Assembly: GCA_947588965.1 (NCBI GenBank)
Contig: CANQAN010000008.1
Span: 16,930-80,929, forward strand
Length of the DNA stretch: 64,000 bases
From: an uncultured Helicobacteraceae bacterium
GTDB lineage: Bacteria; Campylobacterota; Campylobacteria; Campylobacterales; Helicobacteraceae
Direction of reading: 5' to 3'
Shown: piece by piece, positions 27,993-38,548 of the stretch
Layout of the letters: each line of letters starts with the position of its first letter
Position numbering within the stretch: position 1 is the first letter of the stretch
Notes under the pieces: generated by a model
What the model saw: the letters and a program-made list of their open reading frames with translations, nothing else
Told to the model about the DNA's origin: nothing
Databases searched by the model: none
Made by a program: the position numbers and the translations under genes

Positions 27993-28834
27993 TATGCCAC
28001 CTTGCTAATAAGTTGATAGCAAAAATCCTTTTGCAATTCAAAATCACGCGGAATCCAAAGGATTCCAACCATTCCCTTGATGTCTGCATTGCATTTAAGC
28101 AGTACATCCACCTCTCTCTTAGAATCCAAAAATCTTATATGTATTGGTAGATTTTCTTGCATTTTCCCGACTGTACAAAATTGCTTTGAGGATTCTAATA
28201 TCATTTGCCCTTGTGTGCTTTTTTGGAGATAGACGACAAGTCCGTCGTAGTTTTCTGGCTCTTCTAGTGTTTCAATTTCTTCGTTTTTGTCAATAGGCTT
28301 GGAGGGTTTAGAGTCTTGTGTGGATTCTAAGAATACAATTTCCACACTATGACTTAGGAATGCTAAGATTTTTGCGATATTTTTGGATTTTTTGTGTGTG
28401 TTTAAATCCGTGCCAATTATAATTGCATGGCGACCCTGCTTGAAGCTGTGAGCGATACTCTCTAATTCTTCTTCGGAGAGATTGCATTCTGAGCTTAGAT
28501 GTCCTACATCAAGATTTTCTAGCGTCTTTGAATCTTTTAAGTTTTCGGGGCAGAGGGCATGGGCAAGTAACGCACTTATGGATTCATCGCAACCCACTTC
28601 ATAGAGAAAGTGCGTGATGCAAGGGTAGGGATTGAAATGTAGGGGATGGAGCAAAAACACCTCTCTTTGCCTATGAATATTATTGCTAGTGAGGTCAATA
28701 TTGACTGATTTGAGCTTTGTAACAAAATCCTGAATGAATCCGCCAAACAATAGGATGTTTTTGCCCTCTATCGCACATGGAAAAAATTTCGCATTTCCGC
28801 CATTTTGCAAGAAAGTCTCCACTAAAATACTCAT
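27992..28834 (-). CDS. Atypical complex I subunit in the nuoF position (HP1265-type)
   Basis: This 280-residue protein occupies the nuoF position between the nuoE-like gene and nuoG. It shows no NADH- or FMN-binding glycine motif and no 4Fe-4S CxxCxxC of NuoF. Established work on Helicobacter and Campylobacter shows that the N-module is replaced here by small proteins, so flavodoxin rather than NADH is the likely donor. Visible features are an HFNPYPCITHF stretch near residue 70 and a Rossmann-like RHAIIIGTDLNTHKKSKNI near 140, reminiscent of the NuoG C-terminal domain. Both ends overlap neighbours by one to four bases. Confidence 0.85.
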   Translation of the reverse strand: MSILVETFLQNGGNAKFFPCAIEGKNILLFGGFIQDFVTKLKSVNIDLTSNNIHRQREVFLLHPLHFNPYPCITHFLYEVGCDESISALLAHALCPENLKDSKTLENLDVGHLSSECNLSEEELESIAHSFKQGRHAIIIGTDLNTHKKSKNIAKILAFLSHSVEIVFLESTQDSKPSKPIDKNEEIETLEEPENYDGLVVYLQKSTQGQMILESSKQFCTVGKMQENLPIHIRFLDSKREVDVLLKCNADIKGMVGILWIPRDFELQKDFCYQLISKVA

Positions 28835-29076
28835 TGCTCAACCCTTTTTGTTTCTTTTCTCACAACAATCGTCCAATCCACTTCGTTGAATCGCAATGAA
28901 TTAAGGAGTGTATTGCCACTTTCCTCAACAATGTCCGCGCTTTTTTGCACATTGGTAAAATCCAAAACTTCAAACAAAAAGATGCCGACCTCCCCTTGCT
29001 CTAATTCCACATTGAGGATGCTCTGTAAGCGTTGGCAAAAATCGTTTTTCAAATGTCTTAAATCAAAACGTTTCAT
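28831..29076 (-). CDS. Atypical small complex I subunit in the nuoE position (HP1264-type)
   Basis: This 81-residue protein ([13 protein letters not shown]) stands where nuoE would be. It lacks the four cysteines of the NuoE thioredoxin-like 2Fe-2S domain; indeed it has only one cysteine. Campylobacterota carry such a protein in all known nuo operons. It overlaps nuoD by four bases and the following gene by four. The exact role is not known; it may help dock the flavodoxin donor, which is inference. Confidence 0.85.
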   Translation of the reverse strand: MKRFDLRHLKNDFCQRLQSILNVELEQGEVGIFLFEVLDFTNVQKSADIVEESGNTLLNSLRFNEVDWTIVVRKETKRVEQ

Positions 29077-30302
29077 CGATCGATCTCCCCAAATACGATA
29101 TTTGTGTTTCCGATAATGGTTACGACATCGGCAAGATAGTGTCCGGGCAATAAATCTTGCAAGACTCCTGTATGAAAGAAACTTGGAGTGCGCATTTTAA
29201 GGCGGTAGGGATAGGGTTCGCCCTCACTTCTAATGAAAAATCCAAGCTCTCCCTTAGGGGATTCTGTGGGGACATAAATCTCGCCTACAGGAGGACGCAT
29301 ACCCTGTGTCACCAAGACAAAATGTTGCATTAATGAGTAGTTTTGCGTCATAATTTGCTCTTTTGGCGCAGAAAAATAGCGCGTGTCTTCACACATTAAA
29401 AGCGTGTCAGTTTTAGGGTATTTCTCAATGAGTTGATGGAGAATCCTAATGCTCTGTCGCATTTCTTCCATATAGAGCAGATAGCGACCATAGCTGTCAT
29501 TGCTCTCGCTAATTGGGATATCAAATTCTAATTCATCATACAATTCATAGGGCTCTTCGCGCCTAATATCCCATTCAATGCCACTTCCACGTAGCATCAC
29601 GCCACTCAATCCCCAGCTTTTTGCCATTTCCGGAGTGATGATTCCAACATTTTCTAAACGCATCCTCCAAATTCTATTTTCGCTCAAAATTCCCTCATAA
29701 GTCTGAATCTCTTTAGGAAGCAACTCCAAATAGGATTTTAACTTCTCAATCCAGCCATCGGGCAAATCCAAAGGGACACCGCCGATTCTTACACTGGAGT
29801 GTGTGAGTCGCGCCCCGCAGTAATCTTCAATCAAGTCGATTCCGTATTCTCTCTCTCTAAAACAATATAAAAAGATGCTCATCGCACCGACATCAAGGGC
29901 ATGTGTCGCTAACCAAAACAAATGCGAAATGATGCGATTGAGTTCTAAAAGCATTGTGCGTATAACCTTAGCACGACGCGGAACGGTCACGTCTAAAAGT
30001 CTTTCAACCGATAACGCAAAAGCATAGTTGTTAGAGCTTGCGGCAATGTAGTCCATTCTATCTGTGGTGGGCAAAAATTCATTGTAGATCATATTTTCTG
30101 CCATTTTTTCCATACCACGATGCAGATAGCCAATATCGGGTGTTGCCTTGATGACTTTCTCACCCTCTAATTCCAAAATCAAGCGCAATTGTCCATGTGC
30201 ACTTGGATGCTGTGGTCCGAAATTCACCACCATGACATTGTCATTAATGCGATCAAATGCAACATTTTCATAAAAAGGCATAAGTTTGTTTGCTTGTTGC
30301 AT
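29073..30302 (-). CDS. nuoD: Complex I subunit D
   Basis: This 409-residue 49-kDa subunit forms the quinone site with Nuo[22 protein letters not shown], in part [14 protein letters not shown] (about residues 29-42), contains the quinone-binding His, and [22 protein letters not shown] contains the conserved RG(M/V)[17 protein letters not shown] (about 349-363) and the C-terminal [19 protein letters not shown] end match the family. It overlaps the HP1264-type gene by four bases. Confidence 0.96.
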   Translation of the reverse strand: MQQANKLMPFYENVAFDRINDNVMVVNFGPQHPSAHGQLRLILELEGEKVIKATPDIGYLHRGMEKMAENMIYNEFLPTTDRMDYIAASSNNYAFALSVERLLDVTVPRRAKVIRTMLLELNRIISHLFWLATHALDVGAMSIFLYCFREREYGIDLIEDYCGARLTHSSVRIGGVPLDLPDGWIEKLKSYLELLPKEIQTYEGILSENRIWRMRLENVGIITPEMAKSWGLSGVMLRGSGIEWDIRREEPYELYDELEFDIPISESNDSYGRYLLYMEEMRQSIRILHQLIEKYPKTDTLLMCEDTRYFSAPKEQIMTQNYSLMQHFVLVTQGMRPPVGEIYVPTESPKGELGFFIRSEGEPYPYRLKMRTPSFFHTGVLQDLLPGHYLADVVTIIGNTNIVFGEIDR

Positions 30303-30304
30303 TG

Positions 30305-31102
30305 CTATTTCCTTTCTTTGAGTTCTTTTGAATGTTGCAAAGTTGCCTTAGATACAAACAAAACTCCATCTTCCTCTTGATAAGTGATAGGATGGGGTTT
30401 TTCTTCCTTAATCTCTTCTCCATAGCCCACTTCATACCCTAAATGTGAGAAACGTGTAGAATCGTAGCGATCAATGCGCGCAGAATCCCTTTGCTCCGCT
30501 CCGATAATATCGCGATATTCTTTTCCAAAAATGGTATCCACCTCATACCATTGCGCCGCTTCATCGCCGTGCAGAGGATAACTCTTTAAAAGCGGATGTC
30601 CAACCCAATCATCAGGCATTAAAATACGCTTAGGATAAGGATGATTGAGGGGGAGGATTCCAAACATATCATACATTTCGCGCTCACTCCAATTCGCACT
30701 GCTAAAGAGTGCGCTCACAGACTCTATGCGCGCTCCTTTTTTGAGAAAAGTCTTCACACGCAATCGCTTGGCTCTTTTTAAAGAAAGCATTTGATAAAAA
30801 ATCTCAAATCCCCCCTTGTTTTGCAGATAATCTATGGCACTCATTTCGCTTAAAATATCATATCCCATAGATTTTAGCATTTCTAGTGTCTGATAAATGG
30901 AATCTTTATCAACCCACAATACAAGTGTTTTGCGCTCAATGTAGGATTCTAAGATGTTAATGTGCGTACTCAAAGATTTCACATCAAGAGCGTATGTTTC
31001 ATCGCTCTCTACTGCTTCCTTCGGGATGCTTGATGCGACATAGAATCTGTCTTTGTATGAAACTTGCTTTTGTGCATTCTTTTGAGGTTTATGCTCTCGC
31101 AT
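30305..31102 (-). CDS. nuoC: Complex I subunit C
   Basis: This 265-residue 30-kDa subunit stabilises the peripheral arm. The family core is at residues about 135-190: [35 protein letters not shown] and SYPLHGDEA. An N-terminal extension of about 30 residues with [18 protein letters not shown] precedes it, and a C-terminal tail of about 50 residues follows. It is a stand-alone subunit, not fused to NuoD as in E. coli, two bases before nuoD. Confidence 0.94.
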   Translation of the reverse strand: MREHKPQKNAQKQVSYKDRFYVASSIPKEAVESDETYALDVKSLSTHINILESYIERKTLVLWVDKDSIYQTLEMLKSMGYDILSEMSAIDYLQNKGGFEIFYQMLSLKRAKRLRVKTFLKKGARIESVSALFSSANWSEREMYDMFGILPLNHPYPKRILMPDDWVGHPLLKSYPLHGDEAAQWYEVDTIFGKEYRDIIGAEQRDSARIDRYDSTRFSHLGYEVGYGEEIKEEKPHPITYQEEDGVLFVSKATLQHSKELKERK

Positions 31103-31127
31103 GGATTTCCTTTAACTCCAAAATGAT

Positions 31128-31637
31128 TTAAATCAAACGTTTCGCTGTGCTGGAGCGATTTGATTTTTGTTTGCGAATTTTTTGTTGGAGAACCATTAGG
31201 GCGTATTCTAGCGTCTCTGGACGTGGGGAACAGCCGGGCAAGTAAATATCCACAGGAATGATTCTATCCACACCCTGAACAGTGGCGTATGTGTTAAACA
31301 TTCCGCCCGTGTTTGCGCAACTTCCCATAGATATTACCCATTTAGGTTCGGGCATCTGATCATAGAGTCTGCGCACAAATTGCGCATGTTTTTTGGTCAC
31401 CGTTCCTGCAATAATCATTACATCGCTCTGTCTTGGGCTTGCCCTAAATATTGTCCCAAATCGATCGACATCGTAGCGACCCGCACCCGTTGCCATCATC
31501 TCGATCGCACAGCAAGCAAGACCATAAGTCATAGCCCACAACGAGTTGCTACGTCCCCAATTCAGCAATTTATCAACGCTGGTAAGCGCAATGGGTAATC
31601 CACCACTTTGTAGGTAATTTACTTCATGCTCTGCCAT
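31128..31637 (-). CDS. nuoB: Complex I subunit B
   Basis: This 169-residue protein holds the terminal cluster N2. The ligands are the tandem cysteines in [12 protein letters not shown] (about residues 38-49), then GSCANTGG and [10 protein letters not shown]. The ATG at 31637 ([10 protein letters not shown]) is chosen by homology and because it leaves a 19-base overlap with nuoA. A basic tail ([14 protein letters not shown]) ends the protein. Confidence 0.95.
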   Translation of the reverse strand: MAEHEVNYLQSGGLPIALTSVDKLLNWGRSNSLWAMTYGLACCAIEMMATGAGRYDVDRFGTIFRASPRQSDVMIIAGTVTKKHAQFVRRLYDQMPEPKWVISMGSCANTGGMFNTYATVQGVDRIIPVDIYLPGCSPRPETLEYALMVLQQKIRKQKSNRSSTAKRLI

Positions 31638-32017
31638 TGTAGGGCTCCTTTTCTCCATGCATAAATAAAACCAAATAACAAAAGACCGATAAATAAAAGC
31701 ATTTCTACAAAACCAAAGACTCCTAAAATTTGGAAATCAATAGCCCAAGGAAACATAAAAATAATCTCTATATCAAAGAGGATAAAGAGCAATGCCATGA
31801 TATAGAATTGCGATGCGATTCTATTGGGTTGTTTTGTCGGTGCTAAGCCACATTCATAGGGGGCTAACTTGAGCTTTTGTGTGTTTTTGTTTGCAAATCT
31901 CCTTCCGACAAAACGCGAAAGAAAGGTCGTGGCCAAAAATGCCACAAAAGTAAAAATAAATATAGCAAAAACGCCAAAATAGGGATGTGAGACACTTAAT
32001 TGAGATGCGAGAGACAC
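31619..32017 (-). CDS. nuoA: Complex I subunit A
   Basis: This 132-residue membrane subunit has three helices. [17 protein letters not shown] (about residues 50-66) is the family loop with the Cys that gates quinone access, and [12 protein letters not shown] carries the acidic residues of helix 2. The GTG at 32017 is preferred over the in-frame GTG at 32056 because GGAGGA lies nine bases upstream of it and the resulting length matches NuoA of H. pylori. It is the first gene of the operon. Confidence 0.9.
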   Translation of the reverse strand: MSLASQLSVSHPYFGVFAIFIFTFVAFLATTFLSRFVGRRFANKNTQKLKLAPYECGLAPTKQPNRIASQFYIMALLFILFDIEIIFMFPWAIDFQILGVFGFVEMLLFIGLLLFGFIYAWRKGALQWQSMK

Positions 32018-32046
32018 GATTTGAAATCCTCCAAAACTTTTTGCAT

Positions 32047-32055
32047 ATCTTAGCA
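32047..32055 (-). promoter_or_regulatory. Candidate extended -10 element of the nuo operon
   Basis: The minus strand reads TGCTAAGAT, an extended -10 box. Transcription would begin near 32040, giving a leader of about 25 bases that contains the GGAGGA ribosome-binding site of nuoA. This position agrees with a start at 32017 rather than 32056. Confidence 0.5.
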
Positions 32056-32330
32056 CAGTTTGCTTAAAAATCTAAGAATTTTAAAACACAAACATGAACT
32101 GAGTAACAAAACTGAATAGTTATCTTAAATTCAATAAAAATATTCTTAAAAACAAAGAATTTGCAGAATTTAAAAGTGTGAGAGTGTTTAGAAAAAATAT
32201 TTTTTAACTCTCTAAGCTTGTATTTTAGGGCAGTATGATGTTTTGAGTCAAAGAGAGGCTTGTGGCTAGAATTTTTTATTAAGTTTTTAAAGGGCATAAT
32301 AGCAAACCATTTTTGTTTGTAAGGGAAAGA
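32056..32330. other. Divergent intergenic region nuoA/typA
   Basis: The gap between the two divergent operons has no convincing gene of its own. It is AT-rich and holds the nuo promoter on one side and a probable typA -10 (CATAAT, 32295-32300) on the other. A minus-strand ORF that crosses this gap has no ribosome-binding site and overlaps typA, so I regard it as a shadow. Confidence 0.5.
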
Positions 32331-34130
32331 ATGCAAGAGATTAGGAATATCGCGGTGATTGCGCATGTTGATCACGGGAAAACGACACTCGTGGATGGAC
32401 TTTTGAGGCAATCAGGAACATTTGCAAGTCATGAGCAAGTTGATGAGCGCGTGATGGATAGCAATGAGATTGAAAAGGAAAGAGGAATTACGATTCTTTC
32501 TAAAAACACAGCCATCCATTACAAAGGCACGAAAATTAATATCATTGACACACCCGGACATGCCGATTTTGGCGGTGAGGTTGAGCGCGTTTTGAAAATG
32601 GTCGATGGCGTGTTATTACTTGTTGATGCGCAAGAGGGCGTGATGCCACAGACAAAATTTGTTGTCAAAAAGGCTCTAGCCTTAGGGATTCGTCCTATTG
32701 TTGTGGTTAATAAGATTGACAAACCTGCCGCTGAACCTGATAGAGTGGTTGATGAGGTGTTTGATTTGTTTTCTGCAATGGATGCCAATGAGGAACAACT
32801 TGACTTTCCTGTCGTTTATGCGGCTGCTCGTGAGGGATATGCGATAAAGGAATTAGATGATGAAAAAAAGAATCTGGAGCCTTTGTTTGATGCTATTTTG
32901 GAGCATGTGCCATTGCCAAGTGGTGAGGATAAAAATCCCTTACAGATTCAGATATTCACACTTGATTATGACAATTATGTGGGGAAAATCGGAATTGCTC
33001 GAATATTCAATGGGCATGTCAAAAAGGGTGAAAATGTCATGCTCGCAAAGAGTAATGGAGAGAAAATCACGGGTAAAATCACAAAATTAATCGGCTTTTA
33101 TGGACTTGCGCGCACAGAGATTGAAGAGGCTCAAGCAGGTGATATTGTCGCACTTGCGGGATTCCATTCTATCAATGTTGGGGATTCTATCGTCGATCCA
33201 AATAATCCTATTCCCCTTGATCCTATGCATTTAGAAGAGCCAACAATGAGTGTGAATTTCGCTGTGAATGACTCTCCTTTTGCTGGGACAGAAGGCAAAC
33301 ATGTGACAGCAAATAAGCTTAAAGAGCGTCTTGAAAAAGAAATGCAGACAAATATTGCCATGAAAGTAGAGGAACTTGGTGAGGGCAAGTTTAAAATTAG
33401 TGGGCGCGGAGAGTTGCAAATCACAATTTTAGCAGAAAATTTGCGCAGGGAAGATTATGAGTTTAGCATTTCGCGACCTGAAGTGATTGTTAAAGAGATT
33501 AAAGGAGAGAAATGTGAGCCTTTTGAATCCCTTGTTATAGATACTCCACAGGATTATTCAGGAAGTGTGATTGAAAAACTTGGGCGCAGGAAGGCGGAAT
33601 TAAAAGCCATGAATCCTATGGGTGAGGGCTATACGCGTTTAGAATTTGAGATTCCTGCGCGAGGATTGATTGGCTATCGGAGTGAGTTTTTGACAGACAC
33701 AAAAGGTGAGGGCGTGATGAATAACAGCTTTTTGGAGTTTCGTCCTTTCAGTGGAAACGTGGAAACAAGAAGCAATGGAGCGTTGATTTCTATGGAAAAC
33801 GGAGAGGCGACCCCTTTTTCTTTGGGCAATATTCAAGAACGTGGTGCTTTGTTTATCGCGCCGCAGACGAAAGTTTATGTGGGAATGATCATCGGTGAGC
33901 ATAGTCGCGAAAATGACTTAGATGTGAATCCTATTAAAGCAAAACATCTCACAAACATGCGTGCAAGTGGAAGTGATGAGGCAATTAAATTGACACCACC
34001 ACGTGATTTGAATCTGGAAAGGGCCTTAGAGTGGATTGAAGAGGATGAGATTTTAGAAGTGACACCAAAGAATATTAGAATCCGCAAAAAGATTCTTGAC
34101 CCAACGCAGAGAAAACGAAAGAAAGGCTAG
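32331..34130 (+). CDS. typA: GTP-binding translation regulator TypA/BipA
   Basis: This 599-residue translational GTPase of the EF-G family aids ribosome assembly and stress adaptation. [15 protein letters not shown] (residues about 12-26) is the P-loop, RGITI is switch [13 protein letters not shown] (about 75-86) is switch II and NKIDKP (about 127-132) is the base-recognition motif. [21 protein letters not shown] lies in domain III, and [17 protein letters not shown] in the C-terminal domain. ATG at 32331 is chosen because AAGGGAAAG precedes it and [16 protein letters not shown] is the normal start. Confidence 0.96.
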   Translation: MQEIRNIAVIAHVDHGKTTLVDGLLRQSGTFASHEQVDERVMDSNEIEKERGITILSKNTAIHYKGTKINIIDTPGHADFGGEVERVLKMVDGVLLLVDAQEGVMPQTKFVVKKALALGIRPIVVVNKIDKPAAEPDRVVDEVFDLFSAMDANEEQLDFPVVYAAAREGYAIKELDDEKKNLEPLFDAILEHVPLPSGEDKNPLQIQIFTLDYDNYVGKIGIARIFNGHVKKGENVMLAKSNGEKITGKITKLIGFYGLARTEIEEAQAGDIVALAGFHSINVGDSIVDPNNPIPLDPMHLEEPTMSVNFAVNDSPFAGTEGKHVTANKLKERLEKEMQTNIAMKVEELGEGKFKISGRGELQITILAENLRREDYEFSISRPEVIVKEIKGEKCEPFESLVIDTPQDYSGSVIEKLGRRKAELKAMNPMGEGYTRLEFEIPARGLIGYRSEFLTDTKGEGVMNNSFLEFRPFSGNVETRSNGALISMENGEATPFSLGNIQERGALFIAPQTKVYVGMIIGEHSRENDLDVNPIKAKHLTNMRASGSDEAIKLTPPRDLNLERALEWIEEDEILEVTPKNIRIRKKILDPTQRKRKKG

Positions 34131-34145
34131 TCATGGAGGGAAAGT

Positions 34146-34772
34146 ATGAATGAATTTTTGAAATCAATAGAATTTCGGCATGCATGCAAGTTGTTTGATA
34201 CAAACAAAAAGATTCCACAGGAGACTTTTAAAGAGATCTTAGAAGTGGGGAGGTTAAGCCCGAGTTCTTTTGGTGTGGAGCCTACAAGAATGGTTGTTGT
34301 GCGCAGTGAAGCCACTAAGGCTGATTTGAGACCTCTATGCTGGAATCAAGAGCAAATCACAAGCGCGAGTGAAGTTGTGATTTATAAGACTTTGCAACAG
34401 CAAGTTATTCCGCCAAGCGCGTATTTAGAGGGTATTGTAAAAAGAAAAACATCAAAGCAAGAAGTGCTTGAGAAGTTTTATCAGACATTAAGAGGGCATT
34501 TAGAGTCGCGGGGATATTTGAATGGAGATTGCATTAAGCATTGGGTAGCTCTGCAGGCTTACATTATGGCAACTTATATGGTTGCCTATGTGAGTTATTT
34601 GAATATTGATTCTTGCTATATTGAGGGATTCAATCCGCAAGAAGTGGAGAAATATTTAAATTTAGATACAACAAAGGAGCGCGTAGCTCTTATTGTGTGC
34701 TTTGGTTATAGAGCAAAGCAACAACAAGAGCGCTATCGTTTGAGCTTAGATGAACTTGTAGAGTACAGATAA
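34146..34772 (+). CDS. NAD(P)H-dependent nitroreductase family protein
   Basis: This 208-residue FMN-dependent nitroreductase is in the RdxA/FrxA size class of Helicobacter. FRHACKLFDTNKKIP near residue 10 and GRLSPSSFGVEPTRMVVV (about 35-52) are the FMN-binding family motifs. IDSCYIEGFNP, and CFGYRAKQQQERYR close to the C terminus, match the family. It resembles FrxA more than RdxA in the VGRLxPSS region. A SD of GGAGGGAAAG precedes ATG 34146. In H. pylori, loss of such enzymes gives metronidazole resistance; whether this one activates nitro drugs is not known. Confidence 0.85.
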   Translation: MNEFLKSIEFRHACKLFDTNKKIPQETFKEILEVGRLSPSSFGVEPTRMVVVRSEATKADLRPLCWNQEQITSASEVVIYKTLQQQVIPPSAYLEGIVKRKTSKQEVLEKFYQTLRGHLESRGYLNGDCIKHWVALQAYIMATYMVAYVSYLNIDSCYIEGFNPQEVEKYLNLDTTKERVALIVCFGYRAKQQQERYRLSLDELVEYR

Positions 34773-34782
34773 AGGGGCAAAA

Positions 34783-37155
34783 ATGCTAACAGTAATTAAA
34801 AGAGATGGGCGCATTGAGCCCTTAGATGTGACAAAGATTCAAAAATACACACATGATGCGGTAATGGGGTTAGAGGGTGTTTCGCAAAGTGAGCTTGAAG
34901 TGGATGCGAAATTGCAATTCCGCGACAAAATCACTACACAAGAGATTCAGCAAACGCTCATTAAAACAGCAGTAGATAAGGTTGATATTGATTGCCCAAA
35001 TTGGACATTTGTCGCCGCAAGACTTTTTTTGTATGATTTGTATCATCGCGTGAATGGATTCAATGGTTATAAGAGTTTGCGCGAATATTTGGAACGTGGA
35101 GAGAGGGAGAATCGCATTATTTGCGGTATGAAAGAGAAGTTTGATTTAGATAGATTGGATAAGAAAATTGATGCGACAAGAGATTTGCAGTTTAATTATT
35201 TGGGAATCAAAACACTCTATGATCGCTATTTGTTAAAGAGCAAAACGGGTGATCCTATCGAGTTACCACAGCATATGTTTATGGCTATCTCAATGTTTCT
35301 TGCGCAAAACGAAAAAGACCCTAATGCTTGGGCAGAAAAATTCTATGATCTCATTTCTAAATTTGAAGTGATGGTGGCAACACCTACACTCTCTAATGCT
35401 CGTACACCACGACACCAATTGAGCTCCTGCTATGTGGGCAGTACGCCTGATAGTATAGAGGGGATTTTTGATTCCTATAAAGAAATGGCTCTTTTAAGCA
35501 AATATGGTGGAGGAATCGGCTGGGATTTTTCCAAGATTCGTGGTCTTGGGAGCTTTATTGATGGGCATAGGAATGCAGCAGGTGGTGTGATTCCCTTTTT
35601 GAAAATCACAAATGACATTGCCATTGCAGTGGATCAGTTGGGGACAAGAAAGGGAGCAATTTCTGTCTATTTGGAGCCTTGGCACAGCGATATTTTTGAC
35701 TTTGTAGATATTAAGAAAAATAGCGGTGAAGAGCGACGTAGGACACATGATTTGTTTCCTGCGCTTTGGATTCCCGATTTGTTTATGAAGCGCGTAGAAG
35801 AAGATGGACTGTGGAGTTTATTTGACGCGCTCACTTGTTCAGATTTGACTAATCTCTATGGTGAGCAATTTGAAGCACGTTATGTGCAATACGAGCAAGA
35901 TTCTAGCATTGCCAGAGAAACGATTAAGGCAAAGGATTTGTGGAAGAAAATCTTAATGAGTTATTTTGAGGTGGGTTCTCCCTTTTTATGTTTCAAAGAC
36001 AATGCCAATCGTGCAAATCCCAATTCACACGCAGGAATCATCAGAAGCTCAAATCTCTGCACAGAGATTTTCCAAAACACAGAGCCTAATACGATTTTTA
36101 TCCGTGTAGAATACGAAGATGGAACGATAGAAGATTTTCCAGAGCATCAAGAAGTCATCACAGATTGTGGAATCAGAAAGCTATCAAACAAAATCACATC
36201 CACAGACACCATTGGCGACAAAAAGGTCTTTATTGCACAAAAGGAATCCAAAGACGGAAAAACTGCAGTGTGCAATCTCGCTTCTGTAAATCTCTCTAAA
36301 ATCCACACAAAAGAGGACATTGAGCGCGTCATACCTATTGCTATTAGAATGCTTGATAATGTCATCGATCTCAATTTTTATCCCAATCGTAAGGTCAAAG
36401 TCACGAACCTTGACACACGTGCCATCGGATTAGGCGTTATGGGAGAGGCACAAATGTTGGCAGAATCGCGTATAGAATGGGGAAGTGATAAGCATTTAAA
36501 AAAGATCGATGAAGTGATGGAAATGATCAGCTATAATGCCATTAAATCCAGCTGTGAGTTGGCGCAAGAAAAGGGTGTGTATAATAACTTCGTCGGTTCT
36601 CTTTGGAGTCAAGGGATTTTTCCGATTGACAATGCAAACAACGAGGCAAAAAAGCTTGTTGATCGGGGCGGATTGTTTGGGCTTGTCTATGATTGGGATG
36701 CTTTGAGGGAGGAAGTGAAAACAAAGGGAATCCGCAATGGTTATTTGATGGCCATTGCACCGACAAGTTCTATTTCTATTTTGGTTGGGACGACACAAAC
36801 GATAGAGCCAATTTATAAGCGCAAATGGTTTGAGGAGAATTTGAGTGGATTGATTCCTGTTGTTGCGCCAAATTTGAGCTTGGAAAATTGGAATTATTAT
36901 GCTTCTGCCTACGAGATTGATCAGAGATTGCTTGTCAAAGCTGCAGCGGTGCGACAAAAATGGATTGATCAGGGACAGAGTACAAATATTTTTATGTCCT
37001 TGAATCTTGTGAGCGGAAAATATTTGAATGAAATTTATATGCTTGCTTGGAAATTGGGACTTAAATCAACTTATTACCTGCGCTCACAGAGTGTAGAAGC
37101 AGAGAGCGGGACGGAAGCCGTTGATAGAAGTATAGAGTGCGAGGGCTGCCAATAA
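34783..37155 (+). CDS. nrdA: Ribonucleoside-diphosphate reductase, class Ia alpha subunit
   Basis: This 790-residue catalytic subunit reduces ribonucleotides to deoxyribonucleotides. The N-terminal ATP-cone (LTVIKRDGRIEPLDVTKIQKY) is present. The catalytic cysteines are in SSCYVGSTPDS (about residue 213) and SNLCTEIF with CNLASVNL (about 430-505). The C-terminal ECEGCQ end gives the redox-active cysteine pair that re-reduces the active site. The radical-transfer Tyr pair is expected in the SKSTYYLRSQSVE-like region (KSTYYLRSQ). The nrdB partner is outside the window. It ends directly before phoH. Confidence 0.95.
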   Translation: MLTVIKRDGRIEPLDVTKIQKYTHDAVMGLEGVSQSELEVDAKLQFRDKITTQEIQQTLIKTAVDKVDIDCPNWTFVAARLFLYDLYHRVNGFNGYKSLREYLERGERENRIICGMKEKFDLDRLDKKIDATRDLQFNYLGIKTLYDRYLLKSKTGDPIELPQHMFMAISMFLAQNEKDPNAWAEKFYDLISKFEVMVATPTLSNARTPRHQLSSCYVGSTPDSIEGIFDSYKEMALLSKYGGGIGWDFSKIRGLGSFIDGHRNAAGGVIPFLKITNDIAIAVDQLGTRKGAISVYLEPWHSDIFDFVDIKKNSGEERRRTHDLFPALWIPDLFMKRVEEDGLWSLFDALTCSDLTNLYGEQFEARYVQYEQDSSIARETIKAKDLWKKILMSYFEVGSPFLCFKDNANRANPNSHAGIIRSSNLCTEIFQNTEPNTIFIRVEYEDGTIEDFPEHQEVITDCGIRKLSNKITSTDTIGDKKVFIAQKESKDGKTAVCNLASVNLSKIHTKEDIERVIPIAIRMLDNVIDLNFYPNRKVKVTNLDTRAIGLGVMGEAQMLAESRIEWGSDKHLKKIDEVMEMISYNAIKSSCELAQEKGVYNNFVGSLWSQGIFPIDNANNEAKKLVDRGGLFGLVYDWDALREEVKTKGIRNGYLMAIAPTSSISILVGTTQTIEPIYKRKWFEENLSGLIPVVAPNLSLENWNYYASAYEIDQRLLVKAAAVRQKWIDQGQSTNIFMSLNLVSGKYLNEIYMLAWKLGLKSTYYLRSQSVEAESGTEAVDRSIECEGCQ

Positions 37156-38547
37156 GTGAAAAAATCCTATTTGGTGGATACTTCAATCCTTTTAGACGAT
37201 GTGGAGAATCTTTTCTTTCTCTCTCAAAATGGTGAGAATGTGATTTTTATCTGCGATGTAACCTTGAGTGAATTGGATAAAAAGAAAGATTCAGACAGCG
37301 AGATGGGGTTTTTTGCACGAGAATTTTTTAGAAATATTCTTAGTGATTCTGCTTGTATTTCGGAATTTAAGGCCTTGAGAGACGATGTGATTCATACGAT
37401 ATATTTTTGTATCAATCACTCTAAGATTCCTCTACAAATCATTCATCGTCCGCTCTATGCGACAAGAGTGCAGGATTATGGGCTCAATGATGCAAGGATT
37501 CTAGAGATTGCACGAGATTATTCTTTAATTTTACTGACAAATGATATCTCTTTGAAAGTCTATGCGCTCTCTTTGAGTGTTGCCTCACAATCCCTCATGC
37601 GCGACAGAATTGAGAATCTGCAAGAGATCGATTTTTTGACACATTTTGAGATCCATAGGGATAATATCAAGGAAAATCTAGAAAAACAAGAATCCTTCAA
37701 AGCCCTTAAAAATTGGAGTTTGATAGAGATTTCTGAGCTTGATAATACGGAAAATAGCCTCTATTTGACAGGCAAAAAACATTATGGCTTGAAAGTTGAT
37801 GACGCGCTAGAAATGCTTGACTTTGACGCACGTTTAGAAGAGGATTCTTTTTATGTTAAGCCCATTAATTTGGAGCAGAAATTTCTCTATACACTCCTCA
37901 CACATCCTAAGAATAGAATCACAATCTGTAGCGGAGCCACAGGGAGTGGCAAAACTCTCATTGCACTGCAAGCGGGATTGCATTTACTGAAAAAGGGAGA
38001 GGTGAGCGGAATTGTTTATTTGCGTAACACCATCACGGCAAATGACAAAGAAGCAGAGCTTGGATTCCGCAAGGGAGATGAAAATCAAAAGTTGAGTTAT
38101 TTTATGTATCCCCTCTTTAGCGTGATTAACTTTATGATCACAAAGTTACAAAAGGAATCTTTAGCAAAGCGCATTGAATATCGTGGCAGTGCGGATGGCA
38201 TAGAGAGTAGGGAGGCGACAGAATATTTTCTCAATAAGCACAATATTGAAATGCTAGACATTGCCCACGCAAGAGGCGTGAGCATCGCAAGGAAGTTTGT
38301 GATATTTGATGAGGCACAAAATGCTTCTAATGCGACAATCAAGCTTATTGGGACGCGTATGGCAGAGGATTCAAGGATTGTTTTTTTAGGCGATCCTATG
38401 CAAATTGATCATCCCTATTTAAGCAAATATCGCAATGGTTTAGTGAGTCTGCTTAAAAAGGCCAAGCAAGATCACTTCCTTAGCGGAATCGTCTTACATC
38501 AAACGATTCGGAGTGAGATTGCGGGTTGGTTTGAGGAAAATTTTTGA
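37156..38547 (+). CDS. PIN-PhoH family ATPase
   Basis: This 463-residue protein fuses an N-terminal PIN nuclease domain (SYLVDTSILLDDVENLF, with later acidic residues in LSELDKKKDSD and LNDARILEIA) to a PhoH ATPase. Walker A is GATGSGKT (about residues 260-267) and Walker B VIFDEAQNAS (about 382-391), followed by RIVFLGDPMQID. The architecture equals the PhoH2/YlaK type toxin-related RNA helicase-RNase. It starts with GTG one base after the nrdA stop and is therefore translationally coupled. Confidence 0.9.
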   Translation: MKKSYLVDTSILLDDVENLFFLSQNGENVIFICDVTLSELDKKKDSDSEMGFFAREFFRNILSDSACISEFKALRDDVIHTIYFCINHSKIPLQIIHRPLYATRVQDYGLNDARILEIARDYSLILLTNDISLKVYALSLSVASQSLMRDRIENLQEIDFLTHFEIHRDNIKENLEKQESFKALKNWSLIEISELDNTENSLYLTGKKHYGLKVDDALEMLDFDARLEEDSFYVKPINLEQKFLYTLLTHPKNRITICSGATGSGKTLIALQAGLHLLKKGEVSGIVYLRNTITANDKEAELGFRKGDENQKLSYFMYPLFSVINFMITKLQKESLAKRIEYRGSADGIESREATEYFLNKHNIEMLDIAHARGVSIARKFVIFDEAQNASNATIKLIGTRMAEDSRIVFLGDPMQIDHPYLSKYRNGLVSLLKKAKQDHFLSGIVLHQTIRSEIAGWFEENF

Positions 38548-38548
38548 A

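Noticed and set aside
32064..32411. Minus-strand ORF across the nuoA/typA gap
   Set aside because: It overlaps the start of typA, has no ribosome-binding site and consists of low-complexity AT-rich codons.
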